Source of the DNA: Bacteroidia bacterium | GTDB taxonomy: Bacteria > Bacteroidota > Bacteroidia > Flavobacteriales > Flavobacteriaceae | Direction: 5' to 3' | Length of the DNA stretch: 9,385 nt | Assembly (NCBI GenBank): GCA_030425715.1 | Contig: JAUIAA010000058.1 | Location: 1-9,385, forward strand | Part shown: positions 1 through 5,851 of the stretch, piece after piece | How positions within the stretch are numbered: position 1 is the stretch's first letter | How the letters are laid out: each line of letters opens with the position of its first letter | Translations under genes and position numbers: made by a program | Notes under the pieces: model-generated | Told to the model about the DNA's origin: nothing | Databases searched by the model: none | Seen by the model: only the letters and a program-made list of their open reading frames with translations

Positions 1-681
1 GATTGCTACACCATCTTGATAGGCAATATCAGTAGAAACACCTTCTTTAAGCATAACAGCAGATGCTTGACCTGAAAACTTTATCTTACCAGCTTTAAAT
101 TTATCTAATGCTTCCTTGTTTTCAAAAAATATAATTTCTTGGTATTGTTGTCCTCCAGCTTGTAAACCAACAGTAGCTTGAGCTAAACTTGCTCTTCCAA
201 TAACTTTATTATTTTGAAAAACCAAGCCTTTTCCACCAGCACCACCAACTCCTAAACCAGCTTTTGTAATTACTGGAAAGATAGCATATCCATATGCTTT
301 ACTAAAGTACCCATTAATTTCTGGATGTGCTTTTACTAAACTTTTTATTGACTTATCTACCTCATCTGCCAATTTAGTGTCTTTAGGATAATAAACCGTT
401 ATCCCTTGAGATTTTACTGCTGTATCTACTGCGTCAGCGGCATCCTCAACCGCATCTGCAGTTGCATCAGCAGCGTCTTCAACAGCTTCACCTGCATCAT
501 CTAGAGCATCTTGAGTTGCATCAACTGCATCTTCAGCAGCCTCACCAACTTTATCTGCTGCATCTTCCACAGCTTCCACTGCATCATCAGCTACATCTTG
601 TGCACTTTTTTTATCTGATTTACAAGAATAAACCATTACACTTAGCACTAATAATAGTGCAATTCTTTTTAATACTTTCAT
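1..681 (-). CDS. SYLF/Ysc84-domain lipoprotein, C-terminus cut by the window edge
   Basis: The ATG at 681-679 opens a frame with no stop that runs off the left edge, so 227 residues are visible and the C-terminus is missing. Residues 1-20 are a lipoprotein signal: a basic start, a hydrophobic core and the lipobox VYSC with Cys20. Residues 37-91 are an Ala/Asp/Glu-rich segment made of five 11-residue units such as AVEDAADKVGE. From about residue 105 the sequence resembles the SYLF (Ysc84/DUF500) lipid-binding domain: a helical start, then AYGYAIFPVITKAGLGVGGA at 129-148, GKGLVF at 150-155, the stretch SLAQATVGLQAGGQQYQEII and FFENKEALDKF. SYLF domains bind phosphoinositides in eukaryotes; the bacterial role is poorly defined. 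The protein is probably anchored in the outer membrane facing the periplasm, with the acidic repeat as a spacer (inference). No neighbour suggests a pathway. Confidence is high for the family and low for any function. Confidence 0.88.
   Translation of the reverse strand, partial: MKVLKRIALLLVLSVMVYSCKSDKKSAQDVADDAVEAVEDAADKVGEAAEDAVDATQDALDDAGEAVEDAADATADAVEDAADAVDTAVKSQGITVYYPKDTKLADEVDKSIKSLVKAHPEINGYFSKAYGYAIFPVITKAGLGVGGAGGKGLVFQNNKVIGRASLAQATVGLQAGGQQYQEIIFFENKEALDKFKAGKIKFSGQASAVMLKEGVSTDIAYQDGVAI
409..573 (-). repeat. Five 11-residue acidic/alanine repeats inside the SYLF lipoprotein
   Basis: Codons 37-91 divide into consecutive 11-residue units: AVEDAADKVGE, AAEDAVDATQD, ALDDAGEAVED, AADATADAVED and AADAVDTAVKS. 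Ala and Asp/Glu hold the same places in most units. An 11-residue period is typical of amphipathic helices in LEA-like and apolipoprotein-like proteins. The DNA shows only approximate repetition, so the repeat is better described at protein level. The opposite strand reads as a long His/Leu/Gln ORF only because of this composition. Confidence 0.75.
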
Positions 682-702
682 CGTTTTAATTTAATAGTTA
701 AG

Positions 703-718
703 ATTTGTATATACAAAT
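703..718. promoter_or_regulatory. Perfect 16-base palindrome, possible operator of the SYLF gene
   Basis: ATTTGTATATACAAAT is identical to its own reverse complement over all 16 bases. It lies 22 bases upstream of the SYLF start codon. It overlaps the end of the predicted -7 box and the expected transcription start, where a bound repressor would block RNA polymerase. No regulator is encoded beside it. A chance palindrome in AT-rich DNA is possible, but the G and C positions are also matched. Confidence 0.4.
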
Positions 719-721
719 GTA
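714..721 (-). promoter_or_regulatory. Bacteroidota -7 box for the SYLF lipoprotein gene
   Basis: Read on the minus strand this is TACATTTG, a full match to the Bacteroidota housekeeping -7 consensus TAnnTTTG. Transcription would start near 707, giving a leader of about 26 bases. I see no TTG element at the expected -33 distance, so the call rests on the -7 box and its position. Confidence 0.5.
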
Positions 722-757
722 ATAAATTTTAGAAATGAATTTATTCTTTATTAAGAA

Positions 758-1132
758 TTATTCTTCAAAACTTTGCACTTCCTTTATAGCGGTTACACTG
801 TAGAGGTCTCCACCTGCAATGTTTTGTATTACATTTTTTAATTCTTCTTTATTGATTTTATTAGCGTGGTAGGTTATATTACCTTCTTTGGCCTCGAAAT
901 TTACAGCAACAAACTCTACTCCTTCTGTTTTAACCAATTTAGATTCAATAAGTTTGGCACAACCAATTTCACAGGTCATACCTTCAATTGCCACAGTAAT
1001 ATTTTGTAAATCTTCTTGCATAGCCAATTCAGGCTTTACCTCTAGCTCTGTTTTTGTATTTTTCTTTTCAGAGCAAGAAAATAGGACCAAACTAACTGTA
1101 AAAATTAAAATTATTGTTTTAATGAATTTCAT
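758..1132 (-). CDS. Heavy-metal-associated (HMA) domain lipoprotein
   Basis: The protein has 124 residues starting at the ATG at 1132-1130. The frame stays open for 51 more codons upstream, but those run into the divergent transporter gene and have no signal peptide character, so the internal Met is the real start. Residues 1-20 form a lipoprotein signal ending in LFSC (Cys20). After a polar linker, residues 44-111 look like a ferredoxin-fold HMA domain: ITVAIEGMTCEIGCAKLIES, then VEFVAVNFEAKEGNITY and a final helix. The metal motif is GMTCEIGC, so Cys54 and Cys58 are separated by three residues instead of the usual two. HMA domains carry Cu(I) or other soft metals. This one would act outside the cytoplasm, as a lipid-anchored chaperone or sensor (inference). 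No P-type ATPase or other copper gene is visible nearby. Confidence 0.88.
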   Translation of the reverse strand: MKFIKTIILIFTVSLVLFSCSEKKNTKTELEVKPELAMQEDLQNITVAIEGMTCEIGCAKLIESKLVKTEGVEFVAVNFEAKEGNITYHANKINKEELKNVIQNIAGGDLYSVTAIKEVQSFEE

Positions 1133-1145
1133 ATTGGTATATTTT
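1114..1145 (+). promoter_or_regulatory. Possible promoter of the EamA transporter gene
   Basis: TTG at 1114-1116 is followed after 21 bases by TATATTTT at 1138-1145, one mismatch from the TAnnTTTG box. The spacing suits Bacteroidota -33/-7 promoters. The start site would be near 1150, about 30 bases before the ATG at 1182. The element overlaps the first codons of the HMA gene, so the two divergent promoters would be interleaved. Confidence 0.35.
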
Positions 1146-1154
1146 ATAACTATG

Positions 1155-1162
1155 CAAAAGTA
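1155..1162 (-). promoter_or_regulatory. -7 box for the HMA lipoprotein gene
   Basis: On the minus strand this reads TACTTTTG, a full match to TAnnTTTG. It lies 22 bases upstream of the chosen start codon, so the leader would be about 15 bases. This supports the start at 1132 over the longer frame. The -33 region would fall at the first codons of the divergent transporter gene, and no clear TTG is seen there. Confidence 0.5.
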
Positions 1163-1181
1163 GAAATAAAATTCTATCTCT

Positions 1182-2051
1182 ATGAAAAGCACACATACAA
1201 AATGGATATTTCTTTTTATTCTTGCTTTGGTATGGGGTAGTTCTTTTATTTTAATCAAAAAAGCATTGTTGTATTTAACACCCATACAAGTTGGTGCACT
1301 ACGAATAATTATTACTGCAATAGCACTTTTTGCAGTTGGGTTTAAAGGAATTTTTCAAATTAATAAAGAGCAGTGGTATTATATTTTTCTAACCGCCTTA
1401 TTGGGCACTTTTATTCCTGTCTTTTTGTTTGCCTATGCTGTTCAAAATATTGATAGCTCTATAACTTCTATATTAAATTCCTTAACCCCATTACATACTT
1501 TAATTATTGGCGCCCTATTTTTTGGATTTCCTTTTATTAAAAAACAATTGCTTGGAGTTTTACTTGGATTGATAGGTGCCTTGATATTGATTTTAAAAGG
1601 AGCCGAGATTAACCCTAATCAAAACTATTATTTTGCCTTATTGGTAGTTTTTGCATCTATTGGATATGCCTTAAATGTTAACATTTTAAAAAAACATTTA
1701 AATGATTTAAACGCCTTAACCATTACTACTGGTAACTTTGTTTTGATTATTATTCCCGCAACTATTATTTTGTGGTTTACTGATTTTTTTAATTTACAAA
1801 CCATAATTCAAGCTAAATCCTCTTTATTTTACTTGTTGATTTTATCGGTTCTTGGAACTGCTTTGGCAAAAACACTATTTAACAAATTGGTTCAAATATC
1901 CTCTCCTATTTTTTCAAGTTCTGTAACCTACTTAATTCCTATCGTAGCAATTTTATGGGGAATTTTAGATGGAGAAAAAATTAGTTTTGTGCAATTTGGC
2001 GGCGGATTTATTATTTTGTTAGGGGTTTATTTGGTAAATCGAACCAAATAA
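1182..2051 (+). CDS. EamA/DMT-family transporter (RhaT/YdcZ-like drug/metabolite exporter)
   Basis: This 289-residue protein has the size and layout of a ten-helix drug/metabolite transporter. Two homologous EamA halves can be seen, at about residues 8-138 and 148-286. The first helix carries the family signature LALVWGSSFILIKKAL at 14-29, and the first half ends with LLGVLLGLIGALILILKG. The second half ends with TYLIPIVAILWGILDGE and the glycine-rich helix GGGFIILLGVYLVNR. These proteins sit in the inner membrane and commonly export amino acids or other small metabolites; the substrate cannot be read from the sequence. The gene stands alone: it diverges from the HMA lipoprotein gene and is followed by the rplU promoter. 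No clear terminator is seen behind it. Confidence 0.92.
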   Translation: MKSTHTKWIFLFILALVWGSSFILIKKALLYLTPIQVGALRIIITAIALFAVGFKGIFQINKEQWYYIFLTALLGTFIPVFLFAYAVQNIDSSITSILNSLTPLHTLIIGALFFGFPFIKKQLLGVLLGLIGALILILKGAEINPNQNYYFALLVVFASIGYALNVNILKKHLNDLNALTITTGNFVLIIIPATIILWFTDFFNLQTIIQAKSSLFYLLILSVLGTALAKTLFNKLVQISSPIFSSSVTYLIPIVAILWGILDGEKISFVQFGGGFIILLGVYLVNRTK

Positions 2052-2128
2052 AATTAAGCCACTGTTAATAAGCTTTATACATCATAAAAAATACTGCTTT
2101 TAATGTTTTAAAATTAAACAAAAAGATG

Positions 2129-2136
2129 TATATTTG
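2129..2136 (+). promoter_or_regulatory. -7 box of the rplU-rpmA promoter
   Basis: TATATTTG is a full match to the Bacteroidota -7 consensus TAnnTTTG. Transcription would begin at about 2141-2143, giving a leader of roughly 53 bases before the rplU ATG at 2195. A TGTTTT at 2104-2109 lies at about the -33 distance but is not the TTG consensus. The box stands in the 143-base gap before a ribosomal operon, which supports the call. Confidence 0.65.
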
Positions 2137-2141
2137 CACCC

Positions 2142-2157
2142 GCCTTTAAAATAAGGC
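2142..2157 (+). promoter_or_regulatory. Small hairpin at the predicted 5' end of the rplU leader
   Basis: GCCTT at 2142-2146 pairs with AAGGC at 2153-2157 across a six-base AT loop. It begins where transcription is predicted to start, so the mRNA would carry a five-bp stem at its extreme 5' end. Such a stem could protect the message or serve as part of an L21 autoregulatory leader. Either role is inference, and the stem is short. Confidence 0.3.
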
Positions 2158-2194
2158 AACAATAATAAATAATTATTTAAAGCGAATATAACTT

Positions 2195-2647
2195 ATGTAC
2201 GCAATTGTAGAGATAGCAGGGCAACAGTTTAAAGTAGCAAAAGACCAAAAGGTTTTTGTACATCGTTTGCAAGAAAAAGAAGGATCAAAAGTAAGTTTTG
2301 ACAATGTTCTTTTATTGGATGATGGAAAAATTACCGTTGGCGCCCCAGCTATAAAAGGTGCAGTAGTAACTGCCAAGGTTTTAAGTCACCTAAAAGGTGA
2401 TAAAGTTATCGTTTTCAAAAAGAAACGAAGAAAAGGTTACAGAGTAAAAAATGGTCACCGCCAATTTTTAACTGAAATTCAAATTGAAGGTATTTCAGCA
2501 AAAGCTCCAGCTAAAAAGGCAGCAGCTAAAAAAGCGGAAAAACCAACTGAAGAAGCAAAAGCAGAAAAAAAACCTGTAGCTAAAAAAGCAGCAGCGCCAA
2601 AAAAGCCTGCAGCTAAGAAAACAGCAGCTAAAAAAGAAGAAAAATAA
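2195..2647 (+). CDS. rplU: 50S ribosomal protein L21 (bL21) with a basic C-terminal tail
   Basis: Residues 1-102 are a complete bL21: the start MYAIVEIAGQQFKVAKDQ, then DNVLLLDDGKITVGAPAIKGA, the loop FKKKRRKGYRVKNGHRQ at 74-90, and the ending FLTEIQIEGI. L21 binds 23S rRNA in the large subunit. The usual length is about 103 residues. Here a further 48 residues follow, almost all Lys, Ala, Pro and Glu, with repeated AAKK and PAKK units like the tails of histone H1-type proteins. Tails of this sort are known on flavobacterial L21. The ATG at 2195 gives the canonical N-terminus; no Shine-Dalgarno sequence is present, as is usual in this phylum. rpmA follows after 17 bases, the conserved bacterial pairing. 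Confidence 0.98.
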   Translation: MYAIVEIAGQQFKVAKDQKVFVHRLQEKEGSKVSFDNVLLLDDGKITVGAPAIKGAVVTAKVLSHLKGDKVIVFKKKRRKGYRVKNGHRQFLTEIQIEGISAKAPAKKAAAKKAEKPTEEAKAEKKPVAKKAAAPKKPAAKKTAAKKEEK

Positions 2648-2664
2648 TCTTTAAAATTTAAATC

Positions 2665-2925
2665 ATGGCTCATAAAAAAGGTGTAGGTAGTTCGAAAAAC
2701 GGTAGAGAGTCCGAATCGAAACGATTAGGTGTTAAAATTTTTGGAGGTCAAGGTGCCATCGCTGGTAACATTCTTGTTCGTCAAAGAGGTACAAAACACC
2801 ACCCATATGAGAATGTTTATATGGGAAAAGACCATACTTTACATGCTCAAGTTAATGGTATAGTAAAATTTACTAAGAAAAAAGACAATAAATCTTATGT
2901 GTCTATCACCCCGATAGAAGCTTAA
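2665..2925 (+). CDS. rpmA: 50S ribosomal protein L27 (bL27)
   Basis: This is an 86-residue full-length bL27. It starts MAHKKGVGSSKNGRESESKR, which includes the flexible N-terminal arm that reaches the peptidyl-transferase centre. It continues with GVKIFGGQGAIAGNILVRQR, GTKHHPYENVYMGKDHTL and the C-terminal strand VKFTKKKDNKSYVS. There is no extra N-terminal peptide of the kind removed by Prp protease in Firmicutes, so the arm is made directly. The gene is co-transcribed with rplU and closed by an intrinsic terminator about 20 bases downstream. Confidence 0.98.
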   Translation: MAHKKGVGSSKNGRESESKRLGVKIFGGQGAIAGNILVRQRGTKHHPYENVYMGKDHTLHAQVNGIVKFTKKKDNKSYVSITPIEA

Positions 2926-2944
2926 TTTTTATTACACTTCATAC

Positions 2945-2972
2945 AAACCCTTGTTTTTACAAGGGTTTTTTT
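2945..2972 (+). terminator. Intrinsic terminator of rplU-rpmA
   Basis: AAACCCTTGT at 2945-2954 pairs perfectly with ACAAGGGTTT at 2959-2968 around a TTTT loop, a 10-bp stem. A run of seven T residues spans 2966-2972, its first three bases belonging to the stem. This is the strongest terminator in the window and separates the ribosomal unit from the flippase unit. Confidence 0.9.
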
Positions 2973-3029
2973 GTGCGTAAAAGTTGAATAAATAGTATAA
3001 GAAACTTTTAATTTGTATTACATAAATTT

Positions 3030-3037
3030 TACTTTTG
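3030..3037 (+). promoter_or_regulatory. -7 box of the flippase-dut-TPR unit
   Basis: TACTTTTG matches TAnnTTTG in full and lies 25 bases before the TTG start codon. Transcription would begin near 3043, giving a leader of about 20 bases. The nearest TTG (3013-3015) is only 14 bases away, shorter than the usual spacer, so the -33 element is uncertain. Confidence 0.5.
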
Positions 3038-3062
3038 TTTGGTACTTTTCAAATTATAATTT

Positions 3063-4523
3063 TTGAGCACACTAAAACGGTTTTTTAAAGACACCATCAT
3101 TTACGGGATAGCTGCCGTTTTGCCTAGAGCAATCAATATTATATTGGTAAAATTACATACCCATGCCTTACCCGCAGAAAAATATGCCGAAAACACTATA
3201 TTTTTTGTCTATGCCGCATATTTCAACGCCCTCTTAACTTATGGTATGGAAACCGCTTTTTTTCGATTTTTTACTAAAGAAAAGGAAAAGGGAAAGGTAA
3301 TCTCTACCGCATTTGTAAGTATTTTTACTACCACTATTTTATTTTTAGTTGCAATGTTTTATTATATAGAACCTATTGCAAATTATTTTGGATTTACCAA
3401 TCCCGATTATTTAAAAATATTAGTTTTAGTTACAGCTTTCGATACATTGGTAGTGATTCCTTATGCCTATTTAAGAGTAGCCAATCGCCCTATAAAATTT
3501 GCTTTTTATAAAATTGTAAACATCTGTATTTACGCCATATTTAATTTATATTTTTTATGGTATGTACCACTTGCACTAAAAAAGGGAAACTTTGTACCAG
3601 AATTGGTGAGCACCCATTTTCAAAATAACGACCTAGTAATTTACATTTTTATTGCTAACCTTATTGCAAGTTTAGCTACCTTTTTAATGTTGGTTCCTAT
3701 CATTTTTAAATTCAAAATAAAATTCAGCAAAAAACTGTTGTATAAAATGCTTGGCTACGGGCTACCTATAATGGTAGGAAGTTTGGCATTTGTAACCAAT
3801 GAAAATTTAGACAAACTACTTTTAGGAAAACTAATTGGCAAAGAACAAATGGGTATTTATGCCGCTTGTTATAAATTAGGGGTTTTTATGACGCTTTATA
3901 TCATGGCTTTTCGGTTAGGTGCTGAACCATTTTTCTTTAACCAAGCCAAAGAAAAAAATGCCAAAGCAACCTATGCTAAAATACTAAATTGGTTTACCAT
4001 AATTGGCGCACTGTTTTTATTAATAATTGTGGGCTTTATAGATGTTTTTGCTAATATATTACTGGGCAACGACACTTATTTTCAAGCCTTAGCAATAGTA
4101 CCCATTATACTGCTAGCCAACTTATTTTTAGGCATTTACAACAACCTTTCTATTTGGTATAAATTAACCGATAGAACTAGATTTGGTATGTATTTTTCTA
4201 TAATCGGAGCAGCAATTACTATTGGTTTTAACATTCTCTTTATTCCAAAAATTGGTTTTATGGCATCGGCTTGGGCCACTTTAATTGCCTATGCTTTTAT
4301 GACCGTTATTTCCTACTTTATTGGAAAAAAATACTATGCCATAGCCTACCCATTAAAAAGTATATTTTTATACATTTTAATCGCTGTTGGATTTGCATAT
4401 CTATCTTTTATTTACTTTAGAGGTAATATTTTTGTCACTTTTCTGTTAATAATAACATTCATTGCCTTTATCATTTGGAATGAGAAAAAGGAAATACAAC
4501 AAATTTTAAAAAATGACCGTTAA
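3063..4523 (+). CDS. Polysaccharide/lipid-linked oligosaccharide flippase (MATE/MVF-type, Wzx-like)
   Basis: This 486-residue membrane protein has about 12-14 hydrophobic helices. The N-terminus, LKRFFKDTIIYGIAAVLPRA, is the typical first helix of the polysaccharide biosynthesis/flippase family. Conserved-looking parts include YGMETAFFRFF at about 60-70, GYGLPIMVGSLAFVTNENLDKLLLGKLIGKEQMGIYAAC in the middle (about 232-270) shown here only by its key words, and NLSIWYKLTDRTRFGM. Such proteins move undecaprenyl-linked sugar units across the inner membrane; this one could serve O-antigen, capsule or peptidoglycan precursors, and the substrate cannot be told. The start is TTG at 3063-3065. An in-frame TAA two codons upstream excludes a longer form, and the next in-frame Met would remove the first helix. 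Its end overlaps dut by 11 bases, so the two are translationally close. Confidence 0.9.
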   Translation: MSTLKRFFKDTIIYGIAAVLPRAINIILVKLHTHALPAEKYAENTIFFVYAAYFNALLTYGMETAFFRFFTKEKEKGKVISTAFVSIFTTTILFLVAMFYYIEPIANYFGFTNPDYLKILVLVTAFDTLVVIPYAYLRVANRPIKFAFYKIVNICIYAIFNLYFLWYVPLALKKGNFVPELVSTHFQNNDLVIYIFIANLIASLATFLMLVPIIFKFKIKFSKKLLYKMLGYGLPIMVGSLAFVTNENLDKLLLGKLIGKEQMGIYAACYKLGVFMTLYIMAFRLGAEPFFFNQAKEKNAKATYAKILNWFTIIGALFLLIIVGFIDVFANILLGNDTYFQALAIVPIILLANLFLGIYNNLSIWYKLTDRTRFGMYFSIIGAAITIGFNILFIPKIGFMASAWATLIAYAFMTVISYFIGKKYYAIAYPLKSIFLYILIAVGFAYLSFIYFRGNIFVTFLLIITFIAFIIWNEKKEIQQILKNDR

Positions 4524-4944
4524 ACTTATCAATAAATCTAAGCATCAAACTCCAAATTATGAAACTTCTGCCTCTGCAGGAATGGACTTACGTGCAAATA
4601 TTTTAGAAAGTATTACTTTAAAGCCCTTAGAAAGAACCATGATTAAAACGGGCTTATTTATGGCTTTACCACAAGGAATGGAGGCGCAAATTAGACCGAG
4701 AAGCGGACTCGCTGCAAAGCATGGGATTTCAGTTTTAAATGCACCTGGAACCATTGATGCAGATTACAGAGGAGAAATTGGTGTAATTTTGGTAAACCTT
4801 TCTAATGAAGATTTTACAGTGAAAGATGGTGATAGAATTGCACAAATGGTAATTGCTAAATTTGAACAAATTCAATGGCAAGAAGTAAAAGTGTTAGATG
4901 AAACCGAACGAGGTACTGGAGGTTTTGGTAGCACAGGAATATAA
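4513..4944 (+). CDS. dut: Deoxyuridine 5'-triphosphate nucleotidohydrolase (dUTPase)
   Basis: This 143-residue trimeric dUTPase hydrolyses dUTP to dUMP and pyrophosphate in the cytoplasm. It keeps uracil out of DNA and feeds thymidylate synthesis. All five family motifs are present: AGMDLRA (22-28), RPRSGLA (61-67), APGTIDADYRGEI (77-89), DRIAQMV (107-113) and the mobile C-terminal arm RGTGGFGSTG (133-142). By analogy with other dUTPases, Asp82 is the catalytic base and Tyr85 stacks on the deoxyribose. Nothing is missing or truncated. The ATG lies inside the last codons of the flippase gene, which suggests translational coupling. The TPR gene follows after 13 bases. Confidence 0.98.
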   Translation: MTVKLINKSKHQTPNYETSASAGMDLRANILESITLKPLERTMIKTGLFMALPQGMEAQIRPRSGLAAKHGISVLNAPGTIDADYRGEIGVILVNLSNEDFTVKDGDRIAQMVIAKFEQIQWQEVKVLDETERGTGGFGSTGI

Positions 4945-4957
4945 AAAATAGACACCT

Positions 4958-5845
4958 ATGAAAATATTAAAATACCTATTTATTTTAACTTCCCTAACTG
5001 TATTTAGTCAAGAAAAAGGAGAAGAAATGGTCCAAACAATTTCCGAAGAATCTTGCGATTGTATTGCAAAAATAAATACAGATCATCCCGAAAAAAACAA
5101 AGCCATTAAAAATTGTGTTGCGCAAGCAATTGTAAATAATTTACATACTGACGTAAGTTCGAATGACAACAAAACCAAAGAAATTCAAATTGAAGCTGAA
5201 GCTTATAAAAAGGTAGAAGCATATTTGGTAGAAAATTGCGAAGCTTTAAACCATGTTTCTTTTACCGAGAATAAAGACTTTAAACACGCTACATCGCAAA
5301 ATGTTTTAGCACAGTTGGCTTATGATGACGGTATGGAGTTTATGGAAGAAAAAGATTATGAAAACGCTATTACCAGATTTACAAAAGCGATCAATATTGA
5401 TCCTAAATTTGCTTTCGCCTGGGATAATTTAGGAGTTTCTTACCGGAAAACAAATCAGTACCAAAAAGCGATAGAAGCTTACAAAAAATCCTTAGAAATC
5501 AATCCTGAAGGAAGAATGCCTTTGATGAATATTGCGGTAACTTATAATTTGAAAAAAGAGTATGATGAAGCTATAGTTTATTATCAAAAATTTATAGAGA
5601 TCTACCCTGAAGATGCTGAAGGTTATTACGGATTAGGATTAATACAATACACCAATAACCAACAAGAAAAGGGTTTAGATAATTTAATACATGCCTACAC
5701 CATTTATACTGGGCAAAACTCACCGTATAGAGCAGATGCTGCAAAAAAAATTGGTTATATGTATAACGATTTAAAGGGGCAAGGTAAGTTAGAGATGTTT
5801 CAAAAAATTGCTACGAAGTACAATTTGAAAATTGATAGTAAATAA
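4958..5845 (+). CDS. Exported TPR-repeat protein with an N-terminal Cys-containing domain
   Basis: The 295-residue protein begins with a signal peptide, LKYLFILTSLTVFS, probably cut before Gln18 in the common flavobacterial S-Q-E context. There is no lipobox cysteine, so the product should be soluble in the periplasm or loosely attached. Residues 25-95 form a small helical domain with ESCDC (Cys33, Cys35), Cys53 and ENC (Cys94), spaced to allow disulfides. I do not recognise this domain. Residues 118-253 hold four TPR units: AYDDGMEFMEEKDYENAITR, WDNLGVSYRKTNQYQKAIEA, a third beginning MNIAVTYNLKKEYDEAI, and a diverged fourth, YYGLGLIQYTNNQQEKGLDN. TPRs are protein-binding scaffolds. Its place behind the flippase and dut suggests a role in the envelope, without proof. 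It ends in two consecutive TAA codons, six bases from the convergent LysE gene. Confidence 0.88.
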   Translation: MKILKYLFILTSLTVFSQEKGEEMVQTISEESCDCIAKINTDHPEKNKAIKNCVAQAIVNNLHTDVSSNDNKTKEIQIEAEAYKKVEAYLVENCEALNHVSFTENKDFKHATSQNVLAQLAYDDGMEFMEEKDYENAITRFTKAINIDPKFAFAWDNLGVSYRKTNQYQKAIEAYKKSLEINPEGRMPLMNIAVTYNLKKEYDEAIVYYQKFIEIYPEDAEGYYGLGLIQYTNNQQEKGLDNLIHAYTIYTGQNSPYRADAAKKIGYMYNDLKGQGKLEMFQKIATKYNLKIDSK

Positions 5846-5851
5846 TAAATT

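Noticed and set aside
462..689. Plus-strand ORF rich in His, Leu and Gln
   Set aside because: It is the antisense of the 11-residue Ala/Asp/Glu repeat of the SYLF lipoprotein; its composition is explained by that repeat.
743..758. Six-bp AT-rich hairpin after the HMA gene
   Set aside because: Too short and too AT-rich to be called a terminator.
1133..1285. N-terminal extension of the HMA protein by 51 codons
   Set aside because: It runs into the divergent EamA gene, has no family sequence, and would bury the lipoprotein signal peptide in the middle of the protein.
2479..2673. Minus-strand ORF rich in Ala and Phe
   Set aside because: Antisense of the Lys/Ala tail of L21; it has no independent support.
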